The notes: generated by a model from the sequence alone, not told the origin. 64,000 nt of DNA from Arenibaculum pallidiluteum (GCF_017355985.1 NZ_JAFIQU010000009.1:62001-126000), one strand, 5' to 3'. Positions 47,618 through 60,599 are shown, counted from the first letter of the stretch. Made by a program: numbers and translations.

Positions 47618-48133
47618 TCAGGCTTCCAGCAGGAAGGCGCGGTGCAGGCGCATGAAGATCCACGAGAAGATCGGGAACAGCGCGATGGTCAGGATCGCCT
47701 GGGCCGCCGCGGGCCCTGCCTGGACCAGCGACATGTTCAGCACGCAGACGGCGATCCAGTAGACCGCCGAAGCGCCCGCCGCGATCAGTGCGAAGCCCAG
47801 CCACAGCATGCCGAAGGACCCGATCAGGAAGAAGCGGCGCTGGCTCAGCACGACCAGGTAGACCAGCACGTAGACCAGCGGGTTGACGCCCAACGGCATG
47901 CCCGTCAGCAGGTCCTGCAGCAGGCCGATCAGGAAGGCGAGCGACGGGCGCACCAGGTCAGGGCGGTGAATGGCCCAGTAGAAGAGTGCCATCAGGACGA
48001 GCTGCGGCGCCACCGGGCCCCAGCCCGGAAGATGGAGCGGCACCATGCCGACGAGCATCAGGACCAGGACGGTGGAGAGCGGTGCGACGTTGCGGCCGGC
48101 CTGGTCGAGCTTGTGCCAGAAGCCACCCATCAT
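47618..48133 (-). CDS. mreD: Rod shape-determining protein MreD
   Basis: A 171-residue inner membrane protein with about five helices, part of the elongasome. The family has low sequence identity; the pattern of helices (STVLVLMLVGMVPLHLPGWG, LVLMALFYWAIHRPDLV, FLIGLLQDLLTGMPLGVNPLVYV in part) with DLLTGMPLG fits MreD, and the position between mreC and mrdA is decisive. The ATG overlaps the mreC stop (TGATG). Confidence 0.9.
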   Translation of the reverse strand: MMGGFWHKLDQAGRNVAPLSTVLVLMLVGMVPLHLPGWGPVAPQLVLMALFYWAIHRPDLVRPSLAFLIGLLQDLLTGMPLGVNPLVYVLVYLVVLSQRRFFLIGSFGMLWLGFALIAAGASAVYWIAVCVLNMSLVQAGPAAAQAILTIALFPIFSWIFMRLHRAFLLEA

Positions 48134-49035
48134 GGCTGGCGGCCCATCCCCACCTTCTCCGCGGGCTCCACCGCCGGGCCGGTGTCGCCGACGAGCGATC
48201 CGGTCCCGCCGAAGTCGACGAGCTGCACGTGCTCGATGCGGCCGAGATCCTCGAAGGGCTGGATCCGCACGCCACGCTCACCTGCGTACGACACCACGCC
48301 GACGGGCAGCCCCGCAGGCATCAGACCGCCATGGCCCGAGGTGACGACACGGTCGCCCACCGAGACCGGCGCCTCGGGCGGAAGGTAGAGCAGGCGCGGC
48401 TGGTCGGCGTTGTCGCCGCCCAGCACGGCGCGCGTGCGCGACGGCTCCACGACGACGGGCAGCCGCGCGTTCAGGTCGGTGATCAGCAGGATGCGCGAGG
48501 ACCACTCGCCGACCTCGACGACACGCCCGACCACCCCGTGGCCCGACAGGGCCGCCTGGCCGCGCTTGACGCCGTCACGCCGGCCCGCCGTGACGATCAG
48601 GGAGCGGACATAGGCTCCGCCGGCATCCGCCACCACGCGGGCCGTCACGAAGCTCGCCTGTGGGTCGGCCTGCACGTTCAGCAGCCCGCGCAGGCTGCGG
48701 TTCTCGGCCTCGAGCCGCAGCGCCGCCTGCTGCCATTGGGTCAGCAGCTCGTTCTCGCGGCGCAGCCGGTCATTCTCCGCATGCAGGCGCACGAGCTCGT
48801 CGGCGGCCTCGATCATCCGGGCCGCCGAAGCGGCCGGGGCCGAGAAGGCCCCGAGGATGGGTGTGAAGGCGTCCACGATGCGGGCTCGGACGCCCTCGAC
48901 CACGACCGTGTCCGCCTTGCCGACCATCATCAGGCCGACCGCCGCCATCAGGAGCAGGGCGAAGGAGAAGCGGTGCGCGAAGGCCCTCAGCGGGGCGGCA
49001 AGGCGGAGAACGGAGCCGTTGGCGCGTGACTTCAC
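48130..49035 (-). CDS. mreC: Rod shape-determining protein MreC
   Basis: A 301-residue bitopic periplasmic protein. One membrane helix (FSFALLLMAAVGLMMVG, about 25-42), a coiled coil (RMIEAADELVRLHAENDRLRRENELL, in part) and the beta domains with VTAGRRDGVKRGQAALSGHGVVGRV and RLLYLPPEAPVSVGDRVVTSGHGG, which are MreC signatures. It links MreB filaments to PBP2. It follows mreB by about 70 bases and is coupled to mreD. Confidence 0.94.
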   Translation of the reverse strand: MKSRANGSVLRLAAPLRAFAHRFSFALLLMAAVGLMMVGKADTVVVEGVRARIVDAFTPILGAFSAPAASAARMIEAADELVRLHAENDRLRRENELLTQWQQAALRLEAENRSLRGLLNVQADPQASFVTARVVADAGGAYVRSLIVTAGRRDGVKRGQAALSGHGVVGRVVEVGEWSSRILLITDLNARLPVVVEPSRTRAVLGGDNADQPRLLYLPPEAPVSVGDRVVTSGHGGLMPAGLPVGVVSYAGERGVRIQPFEDLGRIEHVQLVDFGGTGSLVGDTGPAVEPAEKVGMGRQP

Positions 49036-49105
49036 GGGCGCTTTCCACTCGGGCCTTGGGGCTGGGCGGCGGAGCCGCCCGCTTCCGGGTTGCTCGCCGT
49101 CCTGC

Positions 49106-50710
<1,605 letters not shown>

Positions 50711-51355
50711 ATGACCGAGAACACCCTGGCCCGCCTCGAGCAGGAAATTCCGGCACTGCGCCGCTTCGCACGCGCGCTGGTCGGGCATCCCGAGCGCGCG
50801 GACGACCTGGTGCAGGATACGCTGGAGCGCGCGCTGACCCGGCTCGACAGCTACACGCCGGGCACCAACATGCGCGCCTGGCTGTTCACGATCCTTCGCA
50901 ACGCCCACATCAACGAGCTCCGCCGCGCCCGCACCACCACGGCGCCCGACGACACGCTTGAGGCGCTGAGCCCGCCGGTACCCGCGGGCCAGGAGCACGG
51001 CCTGGCAATGCGCGACCTGCACAGAGCCCTGGCCCAGCTCACCCCCGAGATGCGCGAGGTGCTGCTGCTGATCGGCCTCGAGGGCATGAGCTACGAGGAG
51101 GCCGCCGACGTCCTCGGCGCCAAGGTCGGCACGGTGAAGTCCCGCCTCTGCCGCGGCCGCGAGGCCCTGCGGCGCCTGATGGACGGCGAGCTCCGCCTCG
51201 AGGGCAACGAGGCCGAGATGGACAAGGTCGCCGAGGTCATGCAGTTCCCGAAGTCCGCCAGCCCCGAGAAGCGCCGCGAGGCGGTCCTGGCCCTGCGCCA
51301 GGCGCTGATCGGCCTCGGCTACGGCAGCCACGTCCAGGGCCGGCGCCGCGCGTAG
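50711..51355 (+). CDS. ECF-family RNA polymerase sigma factor
   Basis: A 214-residue ECF sigma factor. Region 2: IPALRRFARALVGHPERADDLVQDTLERAL and MRAWLFTILRNAHINELRR (in part); region 4: LTPEMREVLLLIGLEGMSYEEAADVLGAKVGTVKSRLCRGREAL (in part). A 45-residue C-terminal tail follows. ATG 50711 is chosen because GGAGG lies five bases before it; ATG 50681, with weaker GAGG, would add 10 residues. No anti-sigma gene is adjacent, so its control is not evident. Confidence 0.9.
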   Translation: MTENTLARLEQEIPALRRFARALVGHPERADDLVQDTLERALTRLDSYTPGTNMRAWLFTILRNAHINELRRARTTTAPDDTLEALSPPVPAGQEHGLAMRDLHRALAQLTPEMREVLLLIGLEGMSYEEAADVLGAKVGTVKSRLCRGREALRRLMDGELRLEGNEAEMDKVAEVMQFPKSASPEKRREAVLALRQALIGLGYGSHVQGRRRA

Positions 51356-51418
51356 GACGGGAAAGCGCCGCGGCGTCACGAAGCCGCGGCGGCAAAGAAT
51401 GGTCGGCACCGTCGAACG

Positions 51419-51445
51419 AACGCCGCCCCCGCCAGGGGCGGCGTT
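51419..51445. terminator. Bidirectional terminator between the sigma gene and the DUF3072 gene
   Basis: AACGCCGCCCC (51419-51429) pairs perfectly with 51435-51445 around a 5-base loop, between two convergent genes. Confidence 0.65.
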
Positions 51446-51451
51446 CCGCTT

Positions 51452-51715
51452 TCAGGCACCCTTCGGCTTCTCGGGAACGGGCTTTGGCGGGTCGTCGCCG
51501 TAGCCGCTACGGTTCTGCAGATCGTGGATCCGCCGCTCGGCCTCGGCGGCAGTCATGGCGGCATCCTCCTGGAAGGGCACGCCCGCCTCGGCGGATAGGG
51601 TGCGCAGGCGCCCGGCCTGGTTCGCCGTCATGGGGGCTTCGGGCTGGACGCGCGCCGCCTCGGCGCTCGGCGATTCATGGGACTGCTCGCGATCGGAGCG
51701 CTTGTCGTCGGCCAT
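51452..51715 (-). CDS. DUF3072-containing small protein
   Basis: An 87-residue soluble protein. The core MTANQAGRLRTLSAEAGVPF...AEAERRIHDLQ matches the short DUF3072 helix pair, which occurs in small proteins of unknown role, often in stress-related loci. The N-terminus (MADDKRSDREQSHE) is acidic and probably disordered; the C-terminus is Pro/Lys-rich. It is convergent with the sigma gene. Confidence 0.75.
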   Translation of the reverse strand: MADDKRSDREQSHESPSAEAARVQPEAPMTANQAGRLRTLSAEAGVPFQEDAAMTAAEAERRIHDLQNRSGYGDDPPKPVPEKPKGA

Positions 51716-51751
51716 GGGACTCTCCGGAAGGCTCGGAAGCGGTGCGGACCG

Positions 51752-51961
51752 TCAGCGCCTGCGGGGCTTTTCGGCGGGCTTGTCCTCGGCTACGCCCTTG
51801 GGGCGCATGCCGAGCGCCTCTGCCTTGCCGGCATCCACACCGATCGGACCATGTTCGGGGCGCGGACGCTGCGGAACGCGGGCCGCGCCGAAGCCGCCAT
51901 CGATGGTGCCTTCGCTCGGCGGTGCCGGCGTGTCGGGATTGGGATGCCTGCGGTCTGACAT
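51752..51961 (-). CDS. Hypothetical small Pro-rich protein
   Basis: A 69-residue hydrophilic protein (MSDRRHPNPDTPAPPSEGT at the start, VAEDKPAEKPRRR at the end). AAGGAAC lies about five bases before ATG 51961. No domain is recognised. It lies 36 bases upstream of the DUF3072 gene in the same direction and may be co-transcribed with it. Confidence 0.6.
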   Translation of the reverse strand: MSDRRHPNPDTPAPPSEGTIDGGFGAARVPQRPRPEHGPIGVDAGKAEALGMRPKGVAEDKPAEKPRRR

Positions 51962-52058
51962 GGGCGTTCCTTGCTGACGAGGGGGCGATTCCCCTTTTCC
52001 CATGTCAACAGCCCCCGCCCGGCTCCGTTACGATCCAGGCCGGCCCGTCTCCGGCGCG

Positions 52059-52445
52059 TCAGCCTCGCTCGGCGCGCAGAGCCTCGTGATGACGGATCAC
52101 CTCCGCGATGATGAAGTTCAGGAACTTCTCAGCGAAGGCCGGATCCAGATGGGCCGCCTCGGCAAGGCGCCGCAGCCGCGCGATCTGGGCGGCCTCCCGG
52201 GCAGGATCGGCCGGGGGAAGCGCATGCTGCGCCTTCAGCTCGCCCACCCGCTGCGTGCACTTGAACCGCTCCGCCAGCAGGTGCACCAGGGCGGCATCGA
52301 TGTTGTCGATGCTCTCGCGCAGACGCTGCAGTTCGGCCGGGATCGCCGCTCCCCCCGCCGCGTCGGCCGTCCCCGCCCTCATCGCCTTGGTGTCGGTCGC
52401 CCTGGTGTCGGTCGCCCTGGTGTCGGTCAAGGTCTTCTCCCCCAT
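52059..52445 (-). CDS. Chorismate mutase (AroQ class)
   Basis: A 128-residue enzyme that converts chorismate to prephenate for Phe/Tyr synthesis. The all-helical AroQ core is ELQRLRESIDNIDAALVHLLAERFKCTQRVGELK (in part), then PARE-AQIARLRRLAEAA and FAEKFLNFIIAEVIRHHE. The N-terminus before about residue 45 contains a pentapeptide repeat (TDTRA) from a 15-bp tandem repeat and lacks homology; the ATG 52445 has no good ribosome box, so the true start may be TTG or the ATG at 52382. It lies downstream of ilvC across a strong hairpin. Confidence 0.88.
   Translation of the reverse strand: MGEKTLTDTRATDTRATDTKAMRAGTADAAGGAAIPAELQRLRESIDNIDAALVHLLAERFKCTQRVGELKAQHALPPADPAREAAQIARLRRLAEAAHLDPAFAEKFLNFIIAEVIRHHEALRAERG
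52387..52431 (-). repeat. 15-bp tandem repeat (3 units) in the chorismate mutase gene
   Basis: Three head-to-tail copies of CTGGTGTCGGTCGCC (plus strand), the last one diverged, encode Thr-Asp-Thr-Arg/Lys-Ala on the minus strand. Confidence 0.85.
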
Positions 52446-52491
52446 GGAAAGGGCGCCGCCCGGATACCGGGCAGCGCCCACCACGCCGGAT

Positions 52492-52517
52492 GTCCGGGCG
52501 CGCCTAGGCGCCCGGAC
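52492..52517 (-). terminator. Hairpin after ilvC
   Basis: GTCCGGGCGC (52492-52501) pairs perfectly with 52508-52517, six bases after the ilvC stop on the minus strand. It likely separates ilvBHC from the chorismate mutase gene. Confidence 0.6.
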
Positions 52518-52523
52518 CTACCC

Positions 52524-53606
<1,083 letters not shown>

Positions 53607-53625
53607 TTAAAACGCGTTTCGTTCG

Positions 53626-54194
53626 TTACAGGGCCGCGGGCCCTTTGGAAATGGCGGCAATGCCGGTCCGGCTGACATCCACAAGTCCGAGTTGGCGCAT
53701 CAGCCCGATGAAATCGTCGAGCTCGTCGACCGCCCCGGTCATCTCGAAGACGAAGGAAGTCAGGGTGGCGTCGACCACCCGCGCCTTGAAGATGTCGGCC
53801 AGGCGCAGCGCCTCTATGCGCCGCTCGCCCGTGCCGGCGACCTTGATCAGCGCCAGCTCGCGCTCGATGTGCGGTCCCTCGTCCGTCAGGTCGCGCACCT
53901 TGTGCACGGGGACCAGGCGGTCGAGCTGCGCCTTGATCTGCTCGATGATCATGCGCGTGCCGCTGGTCACGACGGTGATGCGCGACAGCTTCTGCTCGGC
54001 ATCCGTCTCGGCGACGGTCAGGCTCTCGATGTTGTAGCCGCGGCCGGAGAACAGGCCGATGACTCGGGCAAGCACGCCGGGCTCGTTGTCGACGAGCACG
54101 GAGATTGTGTGCTTCTCGATGATCGGGTCCATGGGTCGGAACTCCATGAAGGACGGAGAGGGCCTGGGAGGGGCGAGCGTGTCGGACTCGGCGC

Positions 54195-54198
<4 letters not shown>
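53626..54198 (-). CDS. ilvH: Acetolactate synthase small (regulatory) subunit
   Basis: A 190-residue ACT-domain subunit that makes acetolactate synthase sensitive to valine. The ACT domain is HTISVLVDNEPGVLARVIGLFSGRGYNIESL (in part), and a C-terminal domain begins at RELALIKVAGTGERR. ATG 54198 overlaps the ilvB stop (ATGA), which supports this start even though about 25 residues precede the ACT domain. Confidence 0.95.
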
Positions 54199-55952
<1,754 letters not shown>

Positions 55953-56036
55953 GGCTTTCACGAATCCTGATCTGGACGCAAGATCCGGCTCACTCGGGGG
56001 CCGGGAGCGGCAACCTAAATGCTGCGCCGCAGGTGG

Positions 56037-57053
56037 TCAACGGATTTCGCGCAAGATCGTATTGATTTCGCGCACCGCCTTGTCCGATTCTTGCTCGCCC
56101 TCGACATGGCAGATATGCGCATGGGACCATTGGTTGCGGAACCATGTCGTCTGCCGTTTGGCATAGCGGCGTGTCTGCATCTGGGCGGCGGCCACCGCCG
56201 CGTCGAGCGGAAGCTCGCCTCTGAGATGCGCGCGCAGTTCCGGCACGCCGAGAGCCTTCAGGATCGGCAGATCGGGATCGAGGTCAAGCGCGTCCAGGGC
56301 ACGAACCTCGTCCAGTGCTCCCCGCTCGAGCATCGTCAGGAAACGCCGGTCGCAGCGCGCATAGAGGACGTGACGCGGCGGCAGCACCAGAACCTGCAGG
56401 AAGCGCGGCCGGGCCGCTCCACAATCCTGCTGCCCATCCTGCTGCCCATCCTGCTGCCACGCGGCGAGGGAGCGGCCCGTTGCGGACAGCACTTCCCAGG
56501 CCCGGATCAGCCGCTGCGTATCCCCGGGAAAGATGCGCGCCGCCATGGCGGGGTCGCGCGCGGCAAGCTCGGCATGGAAGGCAGGGCCACCCAGCGCCGC
56601 ATGGCGTGCGCGGGCCTCGGCCCGGACCGGCTCGGGGATTGCAGGGATCTCGGCGATCCCCTCCATCAGCGTCCGAAGATAGAGCCCGGTGCCCCCGACG
56701 ACCACCGGCAGGCGCCCTGCCGCGGCGCTGCCGTCGATGGCCTCCAGCGCCATGTCCCGCCACCGAGCCGCGGAGCACCGCTCGCGGGCCGGCAAGACGC
56801 CGTAGAGCCGATGCGGGACGGCCCGCTCCTCCTCCTCGCCCGGTCGGGCCGTGAGGACGCGGAGCTCGCGGTACACCTGCATGCTGTCGCCGTTCACGAC
56901 GGTTCCGCCCAGCGCCTCGGCGAGGTGCAGCGCGACCGCGGACTTGCCGGACGCGGTGGGGCCTCCCACCACCACCACCACTGGGGCGCCGGCCGCCGCG
57001 CCGGCACCCGAGGCGGCTGCCGCAGGATGCGTCGGGCGCGTCGTCTCAGGCAT
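56037..57053 (-). CDS. miaA: tRNA dimethylallyltransferase
   Basis: A 338-residue enzyme that adds dimethylallyl to A37 of tRNAs reading UNN codons. P-loop GPTASGKSAVALHLAEALG (about 31-49), then NGDSMQVYRELRVLTARP, VVGGTGLYLRTL and the C-terminal ALGVPELRAHLRGEL and RRYAKRQTTWFRNQW. The first 22 residues are Ala/Pro-rich. A 12-bp tandem repeat inserts QQDGQQDG near residues 200-210, just before the tRNA-binding part. It is divergent from serB. Confidence 0.95.
   Translation of the reverse strand: MPETTRPTHPAAAASGAGAAAGAPVVVVVGGPTASGKSAVALHLAEALGGTVVNGDSMQVYRELRVLTARPGEEEERAVPHRLYGVLPARERCSAARWRDMALEAIDGSAAAGRLPVVVGGTGLYLRTLMEGIAEIPAIPEPVRAEARARHAALGGPAFHAELAARDPAMAARIFPGDTQRLIRAWEVLSATGRSLAAWQQDGQQDGQQDCGAARPRFLQVLVLPPRHVLYARCDRRFLTMLERGALDEVRALDALDLDPDLPILKALGVPELRAHLRGELPLDAAVAAAQMQTRRYAKRQTTWFRNQWSHAHICHVEGEQESDKAVREINTILREIR
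56424..56459 (-). repeat. 12-bp tandem repeat (3 units) in miaA
   Basis: ATCCTGCTGCCC is repeated three times (last copy imperfect). On the coding strand it encodes Gly-Gln-Gln-Asp units, an insertion in MiaA. Confidence 0.85.
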
Positions 57054-57115
57054 GGACGAATGCCCTCGCCGCCCCCATAAAGGCGACGCCTTCGCCCCTG
57101 CCCGGATCTGCCGCC

Positions 57116-58012
57116 ATGGACCTCGTCCTCACCCTGATCGCCGCGCCCGAGCGGGCGGATCTCGACGATAGCACGGTCTCCGCGGCGCGCGCCGCCCTGC
57201 GGGATCTGGGCGCCGAGGTCGGGCGGCCGGACTGGTTGGCCGCCGGGATCGCCTGTGACCTGCCCTTCGGCGGGCTCGCCATCGACCAGGCCCTGGCCGC
57301 CGCGGACACGGCGCTGCCGGGCCGGCATTGCGATCTGGTGGTCCAGCCGTTGGCGGATCGTCGGAAGCGGCTGCTGGTGGCCGACATGGAATCGACCATC
57401 ATTCACCAGGAGATGCTCGACGAGCTCGCCGAGATGGTCGGGATCCGCGACAAGGTCGCCGCCATCACGTGGCGGGCCATGAACGGCGAGATCGACTTCA
57501 AGGATGCCCTGCGCGAGCGCGTCGCGCTGCTCGCCGGCCTGCCGGTCTCGGCGCTCGAGGAGTCCTATGGCCGCGTCACGCTGATGCCGGGCGCCCGCGA
57601 GCTCGTCGCCACCATGCGGGCGAACGGCGCTCGCTGCGTGCTGGTCTCGGGCGGGTTCAAGTTCTTCACCGCGCGCATCCGCGAGCGGCTCGGATTCGAT
57701 GCCGACCAGGCGAACGACCTGGAGATCGACGAGGGCCGCCTGACCGGCCGGCCAGTCGAGCCGATCCTCGACAAGGATGCCAAGCTGGCGGCATTGATCC
57801 GCATCGCGGGCGAGCAGCGCATTCCCATGCGCGAGACGATGTCCGTCGGCGACGGCGCCAACGACCTGCCGATGCTGCTGGCCGCGGGGCTGGGCGTCGC
57901 CTATCACGCCAAGCCTGCCGTCGCATCCGAGGCCCGCTCGCGGATCGACCACGCCGACCTGACGGCTCTGCTCTACGCGCAGGGATATCGGGACAGCGAC
58001 ATACGCTCTTGA
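57116..58012 (+). CDS. serB: Phosphoserine phosphatase
   Basis: A 298-residue HAD enzyme, last step of serine synthesis. An N-terminal ACT-like region (about 1-80) precedes the HAD core: LLVADMESTIIHQEMLDELAE (motif I, in part), VLVSGGFKFFT (motif II), DKDAKLAALI (Lys) and GDGANDLPML (motif III). Motif I reads DMEST where DMDST is usual, so the general acid is Glu in place of Asp. It is divergent from miaA over 62 bases. Confidence 0.93.
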   Translation: MDLVLTLIAAPERADLDDSTVSAARAALRDLGAEVGRPDWLAAGIACDLPFGGLAIDQALAAADTALPGRHCDLVVQPLADRRKRLLVADMESTIIHQEMLDELAEMVGIRDKVAAITWRAMNGEIDFKDALRERVALLAGLPVSALEESYGRVTLMPGARELVATMRANGARCVLVSGGFKFFTARIRERLGFDADQANDLEIDEGRLTGRPVEPILDKDAKLAALIRIAGEQRIPMRETMSVGDGANDLPMLLAAGLGVAYHAKPAVASEARSRIDHADLTALLYAQGYRDSDIRS

Positions 58013-58124
58013 CGGGCGGAAACCACTCCGAACTCCCGGATAGGCCGCAGCCCGCAGGGCCGCGGCCGGCACTCCCTAAGCGTCTTCGCCGACGGGGCGA
58101 TGGCCGTGCGAACATGAACGGGCC

Positions 58125-58226
58125 ATGCGGTTCATGCTCTCGGTCATCGGAGCCTTCCTGGCGGTCGCCGTGCCCCTCGGCGTCTTCGCGCTCATGATCG
58201 CGGTGATCTTCGCGTTCACGGCCTAG
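58125..58226 (+). CDS. Possible 33-residue single-span membrane protein
   Basis: ATG 58125 to TAG 58226 encodes a nearly all-hydrophobic peptide, MRFMLSVIGAFLAVAVPLG and onward, ending FAFTA. Third positions are G/C-rich. Four bases overlap the end of the convergent hybrid kinase gene. The ribosome box is weak. Small membrane proteins of this size are common, but proof is lacking. Confidence 0.35.
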   Translation: MRFMLSVIGAFLAVAVPLGVFALMIAVIFAFTA

Positions 58227-60274
58227 CGCGCGCCCGCCGCCAGCGCGTGGCGCTCGGGAGCCAGGGTGTCGATCAGGCGCCGCAGCGCCGCGGCGGACAG
58301 CGGCTTGTGCATCAGGGCATGGCCGCCCGCGCGGATCTCCCGCTCGCGCTCGGGTGCCGTGTCGCCCGTCAGGACGATGGCGGGAACCGGCGCGCCGCAG
58401 GCGGCCTCGACCTTGCGGATCGCGTCCGTGCCCCGCGCGCCCCCGCCGAGCTGGTAGTCCGCCAGGATCAGGTCGGGCTTCCGCCCGCTGACCAAGCCGA
58501 GCGCCTCGGCAGCGCTGCCGGCCTCGACCACGTTCCAGCCCCAGTTCTCCAGCACGCGGCGCAGGCCCTCGCGGATCACGGCCTCGTCCTCGATCACCAG
58601 GGCCAGCCCTGCGGCGCCTGCGGCGACCGAACCGGTACCGGCCGCGGGCTCGGCCAGCCGCTGGGCCACCGCCTCCGCCTCGGGCGCGGGGGACGGGGCG
58701 ACGGCGTCGGCTGCGGGCAGCTCGATCGCGAAGGCCGTGCCGCGGCCGCCGCGCACCGGCCGCAGGCCGAGCGGGTGGCCCAGCAGCCCGGCGAGGTGCC
58801 GCACGACGGCGAGCCCGAGGCCCAGCCCCTCGCCGGCGCTGCCGGGGCCGGGCCCGTCGGTCAGCGTCGAGGCCAGAGCGGCGGCCAGTGCCTCCCTGCG
58901 TTCCTCGGGAAGGCCGGGGCCGTCGTCCAGCACCTCCAGCCGGTAATCGCCGCCGGCCCGGCGGAGGCCCACTACCACCCGGCCGCCGGCGGAGGCTTGG
59001 CGCAGGGCGCCTTCCACAAGGTTGCGCAGCATGCGCTCGAGAAGGGTGGCGTCGGACCGGACGATGGCGTGCGTCGGCGCGACCGACAGGCGCAGGCCAT
59101 GCGCCTCGGCATAGGGCCGGTACTCGGCGTCCAGCCTTTCCAGGATCGGTCCCAGCGGCACCGGAACCGAACGCGGCTCGGCAGCCGCATCGATGCGGCA
59201 GACATCCAGGAAATCGTCGATCAGCGCCCCGACAGTGCGGAGCGAGCGGTTCAGGGCTGCCGCGACCGGCGCCGCATCGTGCCCGGTGAGCCGGTCCTCA
59301 AGGATGCCGCCGAAGAGCATCAGGGACTGGACGGGCTGGCGCAGCTCGTGCGCCGCCCCCGCCAGGAAGCTGTTCCGCAGCCCGGCCTCGGCACGGACCG
59401 AGCCGATCTCCCGGGTCACGACAGGCTCGTCCACGGCGCCCGGATTCGCGACGCCACCGAGGCACAGGACGAACCCTTCGCCGCTGGGCACGGCGCGCAT
59501 GGTCCCGCGCCGGCCGGACGGACCCAGCCTGACATTGTGCTCGCCCGGGAAACCGCCCCGCATCGCCTTGCACAGCGGCGCCGCGAGGGCCGGCGCCGCC
59601 ATCTCGGGAAGGACATCCCACAGCGGCCGGCCGACGGCATCGCCGCATCCTGCGAGGTCGAGCGCCCGTGCATTGAGGAAGGTGACGTTCCAGCTCCGGT
59701 CGATGCCGAGAACGGCTTCGTCGACACCGGCCAGCACGGCCGCAAGACGGTGCTCGGCCGTCAACGCGGCGAGGCGGTCGCGCTCGCGGTCGCGCAGGAG
59801 GCCTGCCGCCGCCGTCCAGAGCCGTCCGCCGAAGCGGCCGACCACGCCCGCCGAAGCCCCCTTGCGCACCCGGACACCAAAATCGCCGCGCACCCAGCGC
59901 CCCATCCGCGTCCCTGCCGTCTCGGCGATGCGCCGCAGGCCCCTGTTCCACCCCCTGCCCAGCCCGGCAGCGACCAGCCCGACCCCGGCCGCCAGGCCGA
60001 GCTTCAGCGCGGTGATCGAGGTCAGGACACTGGCAGCGGCGGCGATCTCCCCACCCATGACCGCGGGGACCGGAGAGAGGGTGCCCAGCGGACCGGAGGA
60101 GACGGCCGAGACCGGGGAGGCAGGCGGCGCCTCGTCCGAGGCGACCGCGACCTCCGCAGCAGGCTGCTGCGGAACCGCGGTCGCCGCCGCGATGCGATGG
60201 GGAATGACGGCCAGCGCCGGCGCGGCGGCGGCCGCCAGGGTCGCAATCACGGTGAGTTGGGCCGGGTACCGCAT
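58223..60274 (-). CDS. Hybrid sensor histidine kinase / response regulator
   Basis: A 683-residue protein. N-terminal region: signal-like hydrophobic segment (residues 6-24), Ala/Pro-rich stretch, and a second hydrophobic segment (about 88-105). A PAS-like domain (about 178-275: VDEAVLGIDRSWNVTFLNAR) leads to HisKA with His309 in LAGAAHELRQPVQSLMLF, an ATPase domain with VLDDGPGLP and GEGLGLGLAVVRHLA, and a C-terminal receiver with VIEDEAVIREGL, DLILADYQLGG, LTGD and HKP. The N box reads RNLVEGALRQA, lacking the usual second Asn, so ATP/Mg binding may be impaired. The start is ATG 60274. A ribbon-helix-helix gene lies 70 bases upstream in the same direction. Confidence 0.85.
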   Translation of the reverse strand: MRYPAQLTVIATLAAAAAPALAVIPHRIAAATAVPQQPAAEVAVASDEAPPASPVSAVSSGPLGTLSPVPAVMGGEIAAAASVLTSITALKLGLAAGVGLVAAGLGRGWNRGLRRIAETAGTRMGRWVRGDFGVRVRKGASAGVVGRFGGRLWTAAAGLLRDRERDRLAALTAEHRLAAVLAGVDEAVLGIDRSWNVTFLNARALDLAGCGDAVGRPLWDVLPEMAAPALAAPLCKAMRGGFPGEHNVRLGPSGRRGTMRAVPSGEGFVLCLGGVANPGAVDEPVVTREIGSVRAEAGLRNSFLAGAAHELRQPVQSLMLFGGILEDRLTGHDAAPVAAALNRSLRTVGALIDDFLDVCRIDAAAEPRSVPVPLGPILERLDAEYRPYAEAHGLRLSVAPTHAIVRSDATLLERMLRNLVEGALRQASAGGRVVVGLRRAGGDYRLEVLDDGPGLPEERREALAAALASTLTDGPGPGSAGEGLGLGLAVVRHLAGLLGHPLGLRPVRGGRGTAFAIELPAADAVAPSPAPEAEAVAQRLAEPAAGTGSVAAGAAGLALVIEDEAVIREGLRRVLENWGWNVVEAGSAAEALGLVSGRKPDLILADYQLGGGARGTDAIRKVEAACGAPVPAIVLTGDTAPEREREIRAGGHALMHKPLSAAALRRLIDTLAPERHALAAGAR

Positions 60275-60344
60275 GGGGACTCCGAGGTCCGGTCGGCGTG
60301 AGGGACGGACGCCGCAAGGCGCCGGCGCTTGGGGAAGCGCTGTA

Positions 60345-60599
60345 TCAGTGCTTGTCGGCGCTGGGATGGATGCGCGTGCGCAGGGCGGCCGCGCTGGCCC
60401 GCCGGTCGCCAAGGTCCAGATCACCGACCTCGATCACGCCGGCCTCGCACAGCAGGCGCAGAAGCACGCCACGAAGCGTGGTGCCCTCGCGCTCGGCATG
60501 GCGACGGACTGCCCGCTTCACCCTTTCAGGAACCATAACCGCGAGCTGAACTTCGCGTTCTGCATCGATGATGCGGAGATTGGAGAAGCCATCGGCCAT
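60345..60599 (-). CDS. Ribbon-helix-helix-like small protein
   Basis: An 84-residue protein with a likely Arc/CopG fold: strand LAVMVPERVKRAVRRHAEREG and helix TTLRGVLLRLLCEAGV. Proteins of this kind bind DNA as dimers. It lies 70 bases upstream of the hybrid kinase gene in the same direction, so the two may form an operon. An AT-rich stretch at about 60640-60670 probably holds its promoter. No toxin partner is visible. Confidence 0.65.
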   Translation of the reverse strand: MADGFSNLRIIDAEREVQLAVMVPERVKRAVRRHAEREGTTLRGVLLRLLCEAGVIEVGDLDLGDRRASAAALRTRIHPSADKH

